37,938 nucleotides of DNA, taken from the NCBI RefSeq assembly GCF_031180965.1, contig NZ_JAPSLH010000036.1:1-37938 (forward strand), read 5' to 3'. The notes under the pieces are model-generated. The model saw only the letters and a list, made by a program, of their open reading frames with translations. It ran no database searches and was not told where the DNA came from. Origin of the DNA: Chelativorans sp. GTDB taxonomy: Bacteria; Pseudomonadota; Alphaproteobacteria; Rhizobiales; Rhizobiaceae. The translations under genes were made by a program, and so were the position numbers. Position 1 is the first letter of the stretch. The number at the start of each line of letters is the position of its first letter. Positions 7,498-15,131 of this stretch are shown here, one piece after another.

Positions 7498-8718
7498 TCA
7501 ATTCTCCGCCGTGTAGCGCTCTTTCCATTCGTCCTCGATGCGCTCCATCCAACTCGGATGCGGCTCGGGCAAAGCCGGCCCGAGCTCGTCAGGCTGCAGC
7601 GTCGCCACGCCGAGATCGATCGCCACAAAACGCGCGCGCCATTCCGGATCGAGCTTTTCCATGGAGAGCACGGTCGGATCTCCCCAGGCGGCTGGATCCT
7701 GCTTCTTCGCCTGCGCCTCCGGCGAAAGCAGGAAGTTTGCGGTCACCAGCGCCCCTGCCTTGGCATTGGCGTCGTAGGGGATCGCCAGGAAATGCGTGTT
7801 GGCCAGCGTTCCGCCTGGAAAGGTGAAGGAGCGCACCGTGTCCGGCAATTCGCCATTGGCGATGGCGCTCGAAGCTTCCGCCGGGTTGAAGGCGAAGATG
7901 ATGTCGAGTTCGCCGTCGGCCAGAAGCTGCTTCATGGCGGGGTAGTTCTGCGGGAAGGCGCGCCCGCTCCGCCAGGCGACTTCATGCAGCGCGTCAAGGT
8001 ACCGGAAGAGCGGCTCCGTGACCGCGTCGAAATTCCCTGCGTCCGCCGGCTTCTGGAGAACCGACCGGTCAGCCACCTTTTCAAGAAGGACCTGCTTCAG
8101 GAAGGAGGAGCCGGTGAAATCCGGCGGCTGCGGATAGGAAAAGCGCCCCGGATTGGCCTCTGCCCAGGCAAGCAACTCATCGCTGCTCTGCGGCAGTTCC
8201 GCCGCATCCGTCCGCGCGCTGTCGTAGAAGAAGACGAGCTGCGCCATGCCCCAGGGGCTTGCCAGCCCTTCGACGGGAACGGTGAAGTCGGTGACAATGG
8301 TGGGCTTGTTCTCGACGTCCACATAGCGCCAGTTGGGCAGGTTTTCCGCCCAGCCGGGCGAGAGGAGCAGGCCGTTCTCCTTCATCGCCGCGAAATTCTC
8401 GCCATTGATCCAGATGAGATCGACCGAACCGCCCTGATCTCGGCCTGCAGCCTTTTCGGCCACCACCGTCGCGACCGCATTGGCCGTATCGTCGAGCTTC
8501 ACGTGCTTCAGCGTGACGCCGAACTGCTCCTGCAATTCGCCGGCTGCCCATTCGATATAGGCGTTGATGTTTTCCGCTCCGCCCCAGGCGTTGAAATAGA
8601 CGGTCTGGCCGCGGGCCTGCTTCAGCACTTCGTCCCAATCCGCGGGGCTCACGTCCTCGGCTTGGGCGGAAAAGCTCGCGAAGCAGGCGAGCGCGGCTGC
8701 AAGAAGTCGGTTCAGCAC
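7498..8718 (-). CDS. ynjB: ABC transporter periplasmic binding protein, YnjB-like
   Basis: An extracellular solute-binding protein of 406 residues. The preferred start is GTG at 8718, with AAGAGGAG ending five bases upstream and an immediate signal peptide (LNRLLAAALACFASFSAQA, cleavage before ED). An in-frame ATG at 8754 would add twelve poorly fitting residues. The mature part begins with VSPADWDEVLKQARGQTVYF, then NAWGG, typical of the YnjB/thiamine-type binding protein family. It is the first gene of the transport operon and lies downstream of phnF on the same strand. No TPP or cobalamin riboswitch is visible in the 83-bp gap upstream, so a vitamin substrate has no support here. Confidence 0.87.
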   Translation of the reverse strand: MLNRLLAAALACFASFSAQAEDVSPADWDEVLKQARGQTVYFNAWGGAENINAYIEWAAGELQEQFGVTLKHVKLDDTANAVATVVAEKAAGRDQGGSVDLIWINGENFAAMKENGLLLSPGWAENLPNWRYVDVENKPTIVTDFTVPVEGLASPWGMAQLVFFYDSARTDAAELPQSSDELLAWAEANPGRFSYPQPPDFTGSSFLKQVLLEKVADRSVLQKPADAGNFDAVTEPLFRYLDALHEVAWRSGRAFPQNYPAMKQLLADGELDIIFAFNPAEASSAIANGELPDTVRSFTFPGGTLANTHFLAIPYDANAKAGALVTANFLLSPEAQAKKQDPAAWGDPTVLSMEKLDPEWRARFVAIDLGVATLQPDELGPALPEPHPSWMERIEDEWKERYTAEN

Positions 8719-8801
8719 AGCGGCTCCTCTTCCCGAGTTTTGGGCATAGAGCACTGCCCCGACTCCCGAATCAATGGCGCGGCTCTCACAACGCCGTGAG
8801 G

Positions 8802-9542
8802 CTACGTCGTGTTGCCCACTTGGAGTTCCACCCGATCGGCGGAAAAGCGCGTCTCGGAAAACTGGAGGGGCCGGCCGGCCTGGTCGACATTGAGGCCGAG
8901 GGCCACCAGCACGATTGCGCCGGGGGAAAGTTTGAGGATCTCCAGATCGGCCGAGTCCGCATGCCGCGCCGAAATGGTGGTCGAGCGCCGCAGATAGTCG
9001 CTCACACCGAAATGGCGATAGGCCATGGTGATCGAGCCGGTGCGGGCAAAGTGCCGCTCGAAGCCTCGGAAACGCTGGGCGTCGAAATAGCTGCGGGCGC
9101 GCGAGATCGGCCGTCCGTCGGCTTCCGCCATGGTGTCGAGGCGCAGTACCGGTGCTCCGGGTGCGATCTCCAGCGCCTCGGCTACCGCCTCGGGAGCCTC
9201 TTCATAGGCGTGGTCGAGCAGGTTTCCGCGCAGCTCGCGCGCCTGGCCGCCGAGGCCCTCGGAGAACCGGGTGCGCGGGCCGATGGGATAGGAAAGCCGC
9301 GGCTGCCGCTCGATGAAGGTGCCGCGCCCCTGTTCGGCGCGCAGCACGCCCTCCTGCACCAGCGCCTGGATCGCCGTGCGCACCGTGTGCCGGTTGACGC
9401 CGAAGCGCTCGGCGAGCGCAAGCTCGGTCGGAAGGCGACCGCTTTCGTCGGAAAGGCCGGCGCCGACACCCTGCCGGATCTGGTCCGCGATCTGCCGCCA
9501 CAACGCCACGCCGCTGCGTCTCTCGATGCCTGCCTCGCTCAT
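8802..9542 (-). CDS. phnF: GntR/HutC-family regulator PhnF
   Basis: A 246-residue repressor with an N-terminal GntR winged helix (about 8-80; LPTELALAERFGVNRHTVRTAI then VQEGVLRAEQGRGTFI) and a C-terminal UTRA ligand-binding domain (about 95-240). It is divergent from phnG, the standard position of phnF next to C-P lyase genes. The shared intergenic region of about 100 bp has a perfect inverted repeat TTGTCTA-N6-TAGACAA (9605-9624), a good candidate operator. PhnF homologues repress phosphonate use genes and themselves until relieved by a ligand. The ligand here is unknown. Assignment rests on family features and neighbours. Confidence 0.92.
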   Translation of the reverse strand: MSEAGIERRSGVALWRQIADQIRQGVGAGLSDESGRLPTELALAERFGVNRHTVRTAIQALVQEGVLRAEQGRGTFIERQPRLSYPIGPRTRFSEGLGGQARELRGNLLDHAYEEAPEAVAEALEIAPGAPVLRLDTMAEADGRPISRARSYFDAQRFRGFERHFARTGSITMAYRHFGVSDYLRRSTTISARHADSADLEILKLSPGAIVLVALGLNVDQAGRPLQFSETRFSADRVELQVGNTT

Positions 9543-9551
9543 ATCCAGCCC

Positions 9552-9624
9552 CTGTCATGTGCTTGTCATGGACAATCATTAGGCAGGAGCTATAATTCAT
9601 CTAGTTGTCTAGAACAATAGACAA
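9552..9624 (+). promoter_or_regulatory. phnG promoter with Pho box and PhnF operator
   Basis: CTGTCAT (9552-9558), four bases, then TTGTCAT (9563-9569) form a near-consensus PHO box, an 11-bp-spaced direct repeat for PhoB. TGGACA (9569-9574), 16 bases, then TATAAT (9591-9596) fit a sigma-70 promoter in which the Pho box covers the -35 region. The perfect inverted repeat TTGTCTA-N6-TAGACAA (9605-9624) lies at the expected transcript start, suitable for repression by PhnF. A second small palindrome TTGTC-ATG-GACAA (9563-9575) overlaps the Pho box and may be a weaker PhnF site or chance. Confidence 0.8.
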
Positions 9625-9643
9625 ATCTGCGGAAGGATGTGTG

Positions 9644-10099
9644 ATGCGGGAAGACGATGGGAGCCGCCGCCGTCGCGAGGCCTTCGCCGTGCTGGCCGCG
9701 GCTCCGGCGGAGATGCTGGCGAGACTCTGGCGGGAGAGCGGCTTGCCGGACGAGGGGGCCCTTCTTCGCGGGCCCGAGACCGGCCTGGTGGCGCTGCGCG
9801 GGCGCATCGGCGGGGGCGGCTCGCCCTTCAACTTCGGCGAGGCGACCGTAACGCGTGCCAGCGTGAAGCTCCCCTCCGGCGAGATCGGCCACGCCTATGC
9901 GCTCGGCCGCGATCGGGAAAAGGCGCGGATCTCGGCCAACATCGATGCGCTGCGCCAGAAGCCGGACTTTGCCGCGGCGGTGGAAGAAAAAATTCTCGGC
10001 CCTCTTCGCAGGGAATTGCAGGAGCGGGACGAGCAGCGCCGGGCGGAAATCGCCGCAACGCGCGTCGAATTTTTCACCATGGTTCGGGGAGAGGACTGA
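9644..10099 (+). CDS. phnG: C-P lyase complex subunit PhnG
   Basis: A 151-residue subunit of the carbon-phosphorus lyase core complex (PhnG2H2I2J2). The ATG at 9644 is chosen because GGAAGGA ends six bases upstream; a longer frame from TTG 9605 would start inside the operator. Recognisable PhnG segments are the N-terminal RREAFAVLAAAPAEMLARLW, GLVALRGRIGGGGSPFNFGEATVTRA (about 45-75) and the central HAYALGRDREKARISANIDAL. With PhnH, PhnI and PhnL it attaches methylphosphonate-type substrates to ribose triphosphate. The stop overlaps the phnH start by one base (TGATG), so it is coupled to phnH. Confidence 0.95.
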   Translation: MREDDGSRRRREAFAVLAAAPAEMLARLWRESGLPDEGALLRGPETGLVALRGRIGGGGSPFNFGEATVTRASVKLPSGEIGHAYALGRDREKARISANIDALRQKPDFAAAVEEKILGPLRRELQERDEQRRAEIAATRVEFFTMVRGED

Positions 10100-10701
10100 T
10101 GGAAGCGCAGACCATCGAGGGCGGCTTCGCCGAGCCGGTTTTCGACGCACAGGCCGCATTCCGCGCGCTGATGGACGTCATGGCGCGGCCCGGCACGGCA
10201 ATGCGGGACCTGCGCCTGCCGCGCCCGCCGGCGCCGCTGACGCCCGAGGCGGGGGCGGTGGCGCTCACGCTCTGCGACGCCGACACCCCGATCTGGCTCG
10301 ATGCGATGCTGCGCGAGGAAAAACAGGTCGCCGGCTGGCTCGGCTTCCAGACCGGCGCGCCCATTGTGCGCGAGCCGACGGAGGCGCATTTCGCCTTCGT
10401 GGCGGACCCCGCCAACCTGCCGGCCTTTGAAAATTTCGCCCAGGGCAGCCAGGAATATCCGGACCGGTCGGCGACCCTGGTCCTCCAGGTCGAGAGCCTT
10501 GCGGGCGGCGAAGCCCTGAGGCTCGAAGGACCAGGGATCGAGAAAACAGCGACATTCGCGCCCCGCCCGCTGCCGCGCCATTTCGTCGAACAGTGGGCGC
10601 AGAACCGTGCCCGGTTCCCGCGCGGCATCGACCTCATCCTGGTCAGCCGCGAAGGCATCGCGGCGCTCCCCCGCACCACCAAGATCAGCAAGGAGGCCTG
10701 A
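10099..10701 (+). CDS. phnH: C-P lyase complex subunit PhnH
   Basis: A 200-residue PhnH, a C-P lyase core subunit with a fold related to PLP-dependent transferases but without the PLP lysine. Family blocks are visible: GGFAEPVFDAQAAFRALMD and VMARPGTAMRDL (about 8-40), ALTLCDADTPIWLD (about 55-70), EEKQVAGWLGFQTGA, YPDRSATLVLQVESL, and LEGPGIEK followed by FPRGIDLILVS near the C-terminus. The ATG at 10099 overlaps the phnG stop. The complex converts alkylphosphonates to 5-phosphoribosyl-1-phosphonates for PhnJ cleavage. It is followed three bases later by phnI. Confidence 0.95.
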   Translation: MEAQTIEGGFAEPVFDAQAAFRALMDVMARPGTAMRDLRLPRPPAPLTPEAGAVALTLCDADTPIWLDAMLREEKQVAGWLGFQTGAPIVREPTEAHFAFVADPANLPAFENFAQGSQEYPDRSATLVLQVESLAGGEALRLEGPGIEKTATFAPRPLPRHFVEQWAQNRARFPRGIDLILVSREGIAALPRTTKISKEA

Positions 10702-10704
10702 GCC

Positions 10705-11820
10705 ATGTATGTTGCCGTCAAGGGCGGCGAGGCCGCCATCCGCAACGCCCACCGGCTGCTTGCCGACCGCAGGCGGGGGGACCGCTCCGTTCCCGCGCTC
10801 ACGCTTGAGCAGGTCATGGAGCAGCTTGCGCTCGCCGTGGACCGCGTGATGGCCGAGGGCTCGCTCTACGATCCGGGGCTTGCCGCGCTCGCCATAAAAC
10901 AGGCGCGCGGCGACATGATCGAAGCGATCTTCCTTCTGCGCGCCTACCGCACGACGCTGCCGCGCTTCGGCTATTCGCGGCCGATAGACACGGCGAAGAT
11001 GCTGGTGGAGCGCCGCGTATCCGCCACCTTCAAGGACTTGCCCGGCGGGCAGGTGCTCGGCCCCACCTTCGACTATACGCACCGCCTGCTCGATCCGGCG
11101 CTGGCGGGAGACGAGCAGCCGGAAGAGCCGGAAGCCCGGGAGCCGGCGCAGGACGGCATGCCGCGCGTGAGCGAAATCCTCGCCCATGAGGGGCTGATCG
11201 AGGAGGACGGCTTTCTCTCCGATGGAGAAGAGCCGGCCGATATCACGCGCACGCCGCCGGAATTTCCGCTGGGCCGGGACGCGCGGCTGCAGGCGCTCTC
11301 GCGCGGCGACGAGGGTTTTCTGCTGGCGCTCGGCTATTCCACACAGCGCGGCTTTGGCCGCAACCATCCCTTCGTGGGCGAGGTAAGGATCGGCGAGGTG
11401 GAGATCGAACTCGACGTGCCGGAACTCGACTTCCCGGTGCCGCTCGGCCGCATCCGGGTCACCGAGTGCCAGATGGTCAACCAGTTCAAGGGCTCGATGA
11501 AGGTGCCGCCGCAATTCACACGCGGCTACGGCCTGGTCTTCGGCCAGTCGGAACGCAAGGCCATGGCCATGTCGCTCTGCGACCGCGCGCTCCGCGCGGA
11601 GGAGCTCGGGGAGGACATCGTCGCGCCGGCGCAGGACGAGGAATTCGTCATCTCCCATTCCGACAATGTGCAGGCGACGGGGTTTGTCGAGCACCTGAAG
11701 CTGCCGCACTATGTGGATTTCCAGGCCGAGCTCGGCCTCGTTCGCCAGATGCGCAGCGAGTTCGAGGAGCGCCGGCAGGCGGCCGCCAACCAGCCGGAAC
11801 GCAAGGAGGCTGCCGAATGA
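10705..11820 (+). CDS. phnI: C-P lyase complex subunit PhnI
   Basis: A 371-residue PhnI, within the usual 350-370 range. It starts MYVAVKGGEAAIRNAHRLL, characteristic of the family, after a strong AAGGAGG. Other conserved blocks are VDRVMAEGSLYDPGLAALAIKQARGD (about 50-75), LLRAYRTTLPRFGYS (about 80-95), the middle ATFKDLPGGQVLGPTFDYTHRLLD, and GYSTQRGFGRNHPFVGE. PhnI alone has purine-nucleosidase activity, and in the complex it transfers the phosphonate to the ribose of a nucleoside triphosphate. The stop overlaps the phnJ start by four bases (ATGA). Confidence 0.96.
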   Translation: MYVAVKGGEAAIRNAHRLLADRRRGDRSVPALTLEQVMEQLALAVDRVMAEGSLYDPGLAALAIKQARGDMIEAIFLLRAYRTTLPRFGYSRPIDTAKMLVERRVSATFKDLPGGQVLGPTFDYTHRLLDPALAGDEQPEEPEAREPAQDGMPRVSEILAHEGLIEEDGFLSDGEEPADITRTPPEFPLGRDARLQALSRGDEGFLLALGYSTQRGFGRNHPFVGEVRIGEVEIELDVPELDFPVPLGRIRVTECQMVNQFKGSMKVPPQFTRGYGLVFGQSERKAMAMSLCDRALRAEELGEDIVAPAQDEEFVISHSDNVQATGFVEHLKLPHYVDFQAELGLVRQMRSEFEERRQAAANQPERKEAAE

Positions 11821-12776
11821 ATGCCGAGACGATCGCCCAGTACAACTTCGCCTATCTGGACGAGCAGACCAAGCGCATGATCCGCCGGGCGATCCTGAAG
11901 GCAATCGCCATTCCCGGCTATCAGGTGCCCTTTGCCAGCCGCGAGATGCCCATGCCCTATGGATGGGGCACCGGCGGCGTGCAGGTGACAGCCTCCATCA
12001 TCGGCCCGGACGATGTGCTGAAGGTCATCGACCAGGGCGCGGATGACACTACCAACGCCGTCTCCATCCGCGCCTTCTTCCAGAAGGTGGCTGACGTCGC
12101 CGTCACCACGGAGACCGCCAAGGCCACGATCATCCAGACACGCCACCGCATCCCCGAGGAGTCGCTGAAGGCGGGTCAGGTGCTGGTCTACCAGGTGCCG
12201 ATCCCCGAGCCGCTGCGCTTCCTTGAGCCGCGCGAGACTGAAACGCGGAAGATGCATGCGCTGGAAGAATACGGGCTGATGCATGTGAAGCTCTACGAGG
12301 ACATCGCCCGGCACGGTCACATCGCCACCACCTTCGCCTATCCGGTGAAAGTCGAAGGACGCTACATCATGGACCCTTCGCCGACGCCGAAATTCGACAA
12401 TCCGAAGATGCATATGTCGCCGGCGCTCCAGCTCTTCGGCGCGGGCAGGGAAAAGCGCATCTACGCGATCCCGCCCTTCTCCCGCGTCGTCAGCCTTGAT
12501 TTCGAGGATCACCCGTTCGAGGTGCAAAAGTTCAGCGAACCCTGCGCGCTCTGCGGAGCGAAGGGGGTTTATCTGGACGAGGTGATTTTGGACGACCGGG
12601 GTGGGCACATGTATGTCTGCTCCGACACGGATTACTGCGAGAAACGGCGGGCCTCAGCCTCTCCCCATGCGGGGGAGGTCGCGCCGGCGGCGCAGGTGGG
12701 TGATGGAGCCGATTCTATTGCACCCCCACCCCGATCAGCTGCCCGGATCGACCCTCCCCAAAAGGGGCGAGGGTAA
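11817..12776 (+). CDS. phnJ: C-P lyase radical SAM subunit PhnJ with repeat-derived tail
   Basis: The catalytic radical-SAM subunit that breaks the carbon-phosphorus bond of 5-phosphoribosyl-1-phosphonate. It has 319 residues against about 280 in E. coli. The atypical cysteine set C243-x2-C246-x21-C268-x5-C274 matches E. coli C241, C244, C266 and C272, with three ligating the 4Fe-4S cluster and the last being catalytic. The normal protein ends shortly after CEKRR. Here about 41 further residues (from about 279, starting ASASPHAGEVAP) are encoded by a palindromic repeat at 12656-12775, and the stop lies at the repeat edge just before the phnK RBS. All key residues are intact, so it is probably functional. 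Confidence 0.95.
   Translation: MNAETIAQYNFAYLDEQTKRMIRRAILKAIAIPGYQVPFASREMPMPYGWGTGGVQVTASIIGPDDVLKVIDQGADDTTNAVSIRAFFQKVADVAVTTETAKATIIQTRHRIPEESLKAGQVLVYQVPIPEPLRFLEPRETETRKMHALEEYGLMHVKLYEDIARHGHIATTFAYPVKVEGRYIMDPSPTPKFDNPKMHMSPALQLFGAGREKRIYAIPPFSRVVSLDFEDHPFEVQKFSEPCALCGAKGVYLDEVILDDRGGHMYVCSDTDYCEKRRASASPHAGEVAPAAQVGDGADSIAPPPRSAARIDPPQKGRG
12656..12775. repeat. Palindromic repeat inside the 3' end of phnJ
   Basis: A copy of the GC-rich repeat family also seen at 300-373 and 7170-7230. It has a CTCCCC/GGGGAG hairpin (12661-12677), a CACCCCCACCCCGATCA tract (near 12721) and a second hairpin ACCCTCCCC-AAAA-GGGG-C-GAGGGT (12751-12774). It encodes the extra C-terminal residues of PhnJ, including the frame up to the TAA stop, and the second hairpin ends directly against the phnK ribosome-binding site AAGGAGG (12775-12781). 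The reading frame contains no stop across the whole element. Confidence 0.82.
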
Positions 12777-12785
12777 GGAGGCCCA

Positions 12786-13562
12786 ATGACCGAAGAACCC
12801 CTTCTCACCGTACGCTCGCTGTCGAAATTCTACGGAAACCGCATCGGCTGCGCCGATGTCACCTTCGATCTCTGGCCAGGCGAGGTTCTGGCGGTTGTTG
12901 GCGAATCGGGCTCCGGCAAGACGACGCTGCTCAACTGCCTTTCCACACGGCTTCTGCCCACTTCCGGCATTGTCTCCTACCGCATGCGCGACGGAACCCT
13001 TCGCGACCTTTACCGGATGAGCGAGGCCGAACGGCGCTTTCTCATGCGCACCGACTGGGGTTTTGTGCACCAGAACCCCGCGGACGGGCTGCGCATGACC
13101 GTCTCGGCCGGCGCCAATGTGGGCGAGCGGCTGATGGCGTTGGGCGAGCGGCACTACGGGAATATCCGCGCGGCCGCCACGGACTGGCTGGGCCGCGTGG
13201 AGATCGCGGAAGACCGCGTCGACGACCAGCCTCGAGCCTTTTCCGGCGGCATGCGCCAGCGACTGCAGATAGCCCGCAATCTCGTGACCAGTCCGCGCCT
13301 CGTCTTCATGGACGAGCCGACCGGCGGGCTCGACGTTTCCGTGCAGGCCCGCCTGCTGGATCTCCTGCGCGGGCTTGTCCAGGACATGGGGCTGGCGGCA
13401 ATCGTCGTGACCCACGACCTAGCCGTGGCGCGCCTTCTTTCCCACCGCATGATGGTGATGAAGGACGGCCATGTGGTCGAGACCGGCCTCACCGACCGGG
13501 TGCTCGACGACCCGCAGGCGCCCTACACGCAGCTTCTCGTCTCCTCAATCCTGCAGGTGTGA
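12786..13562 (+). CDS. phnK: C-P lyase ABC-type ATPase PhnK
   Basis: A 258-residue ABC-fold ATPase that docks on the C-P lyase core, not a transporter subunit in its usual setting. Walker [10 protein letters not shown] (39-47), the long Q-loop region FVHQNPADGLRM, signature FSGGMRQR, Walker B LVFMDEPTGGLDVSVQ and H-loop VTHDLAV are all present. In the family PhnK binds the PhnJ face and, with PhnL, couples ATP hydrolysis to turnover of the complex. The start follows an excellent AAGGAGG that abuts a repeat hairpin ending phnJ. phnL begins three bases after the stop. Confidence 0.95.
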   Translation: MTEEPLLTVRSLSKFYGNRIGCADVTFDLWPGEVLAVVGESGSGKTTLLNCLSTRLLPTSGIVSYRMRDGTLRDLYRMSEAERRFLMRTDWGFVHQNPADGLRMTVSAGANVGERLMALGERHYGNIRAAATDWLGRVEIAEDRVDDQPRAFSGGMRQRLQIARNLVTSPRLVFMDEPTGGLDVSVQARLLDLLRGLVQDMGLAAIVVTHDLAVARLLSHRMMVMKDGHVVETGLTDRVLDDPQAPYTQLLVSSILQV

Positions 13563-13565
13563 GTC

Positions 13566-14273
13566 ATGGCCACGCCCCTCGTCGTTTCGGAACTCTCCAA
13601 GAGCTTCACCATGCATCTGCAGGGCGGCATCCGCCTCGCGGTTGTGGAGGATGTATCCTTTGCCGTGCGGGCGGGCGAATGCGCCGTTCTGGGCGGGCCC
13701 TCAGGGGCAGGCAAAAGCTCGATCCTGAAAATGGTCTACGGCAACTACTGCGCAAACAGCGGGCAGATCATCGTCACCCACCGGGGCGGACTTGTCGATC
13801 TCGTCGCGGCGGCTCCGCGTACCGTCATGGAAGTGCGACGGGAGACGATCGGCTATGTCAGCCAGTTCCTGCGGGTAGTGCCGCGCGTGCCCGCCCTAGA
13901 CATTGTGGCCGAGCCCCTTCTGATGGCGGGCGAGACGCCGGAGGCGGCGCGGGCGCGCGCGGCCGCGCTGCTTTCCCGCCTCAATCTGCCGGAGCGTCTC
14001 TGGTCCCTGCCGCCCGCCACCTTCTCCGGCGGCGAGCAGCAGCGCGTCAATATCGCGCGCGGCTTCATCACCTCCCATCCCATTCTGCTCCTCGACGAGC
14101 CGACCGCCTCCCTCGACAAGGCCAACCGGCAGGTGGTGATCGAGATGATCGCGGAGAAGAAGGCCGCCGGGACAGCTCTGCTCGGCATTTTCCACGATCA
14201 GGAAGTGCGGGAAGCGGTGGCCGATCATATCATCGACGTCACCATGTTTGCGTCGAGGAGGGCCGTCGCATGA
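13566..14273 (+). CDS. phnL: C-P lyase ABC-type ATPase PhnL
   Basis: A 235-residue ABC ATPase, usual length for PhnL. Motifs: GGPSGAGKSS (Walker A, 43-52), FSGGEQQRVNIARG (signature), ILLLDEPTASLD (Walker B with D-loop) and FHDQEV (switch His). The segment KMVYGNYCANSGQI and the VGYVSQFLRVVPRVPALDIVAEPL Q-loop region are typical of PhnL. It acts with PhnG, PhnH and PhnI in the first, nucleoside-triphosphate-dependent step and associates with PhnK. Its stop overlaps the next gene by four bases (ATGA), tying that gene to the operon. Confidence 0.95.
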   Translation: MATPLVVSELSKSFTMHLQGGIRLAVVEDVSFAVRAGECAVLGGPSGAGKSSILKMVYGNYCANSGQIIVTHRGGLVDLVAAAPRTVMEVRRETIGYVSQFLRVVPRVPALDIVAEPLLMAGETPEAARARAAALLSRLNLPERLWSLPPATFSGGEQQRVNIARGFITSHPILLLDEPTASLDKANRQVVIEMIAEKKAAGTALLGIFHDQEVREAVADHIIDVTMFASRRAVA

Positions 14274-14896
14274 GCGTGAAGCGGAAAATGCTTGCGGAAG
14301 CGCCGACCATCGATCCGACGGCGGAAGTTTCGGATTCCACCCTCGGCCGCTACACGGAGATCGGCGCGCGCAGCCGTGTGCACGAAACGGTTCTGGGCGA
14401 TTATTCCTACATGGTTCAGGATTGCGGAGTCTGGTGCGCCGTGATCGGAAAGTTTTCCAATATCGCCGCCGCGACCCGCATCAACGCCACCAACCACCCG
14501 ACATGGCGGGCGACGCTGCACCACTTCACCTATCGCGCCTCGGATTATTGGGACGATGCCGAGCACGAGGACGAGTTCTTCGCCTGGCGCCGCAAGAACG
14601 TGGTCCATATCGGCCACGACACCTGGCTCGGCCACGGCTCGACCATCCTGCCCGGCGTGACGGTGGGTGACGGCGCCGTGGTCGGCGCGGGCGCCGTGGT
14701 CTCCAAAGACGTGGCGCCTTACACGATCGTCGGCGGCGTGCCGGCGAAGATCATCCGGCCGCGCTTCGAACGGCGGACGGCGGAACGGATGCAGGCGCTC
14801 GCCTGGTGGGACTGGGACCACCAGCGGCTGCGCGCGGCGCTCGACGATTTCCGCAATCTCTCTGCGGAAGCGTTCCTCGAGAAGTACGAGAGGTGA
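14270..14896 (+). CDS. Phosphonate-operon hexapeptide acyltransferase
   Basis: A 208-residue left-handed beta-helix transferase. The N-terminal coil starts PTIDPTAEVSDSTLGRYTEIGA, and the C-terminal coil has IGHDTWLGHGSTILPGVTVGDGAVVGAGAVVSKDVAPYTIVGGVPAKIIR, the xenobiotic/chloramphenicol acetyltransferase pattern with the probable catalytic His in NATNHPT or GHDTW. Such genes recur at the end of C-P lyase operons in alphaproteobacteria, where they may acetylate aminoalkylphosphonates as PhnO does with a different fold. That role is inference. It overlaps phnL by four bases and is the last visible gene of the phn operon here. phnM and phnN do not follow. Confidence 0.88.
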   Translation: MSVKRKMLAEAPTIDPTAEVSDSTLGRYTEIGARSRVHETVLGDYSYMVQDCGVWCAVIGKFSNIAAATRINATNHPTWRATLHHFTYRASDYWDDAEHEDEFFAWRRKNVVHIGHDTWLGHGSTILPGVTVGDGAVVGAGAVVSKDVAPYTIVGGVPAKIIRPRFERRTAERMQALAWWDWDHQRLRAALDDFRNLSAEAFLEKYER

Positions 14897-15002
14897 GCGG
14901 GAAGGCGGGGAGGGCTGCACCTCGTGGTCCTCGCCAGAGCCGGCGCGCCCTGCGGCATTTTTGCGCGCTCGGGGAAGCATGAGCTTTGAAGTCAGGTTTT
15001 GG

Positions 15003-15032
15003 TTGACATACATACCGGAGGGACGCTTTTAT
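15003..15032 (+). promoter_or_regulatory. Putative bfd-bfr promoter
   Basis: TTGACA (15003-15008), then 18 bases, then TTTTAT (15027-15032, four of six matches to TATAAT) lie in the 235-bp gap between the phn operon and bfd. A small hairpin AGGAA-TGCG-TTCCT (15045-15058) occurs early in the resulting leader of about 90 bases. No convincing Irr (ICE) or RirA (IRO) box was recognised, so iron control is not shown. The rest of the gap has no gene. Confidence 0.45.
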
Positions 15033-15131
15033 GCGCCCGTCCGAAGGAATGCGTTCCTAGATGCCTGGGCCTGGACCCATTCGTCGAGGGACGTACGCCC
15101 CGGGCGATGCTCCTGACCAGCCTGCGGAACC

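Noticed and set aside
8719-8801. TPP riboswitch upstream of ynjB, which would indicate thiamine transport
   Set aside because: None of the conserved TPP aptamer segments occurs in this short gap.
9895-11904. 669-residue minus-strand open frame opposite phnG-phnI
   Set aside because: It covers the C-P lyase genes, which have overlapping starts and clear family blocks; no motif in the shadow frame.
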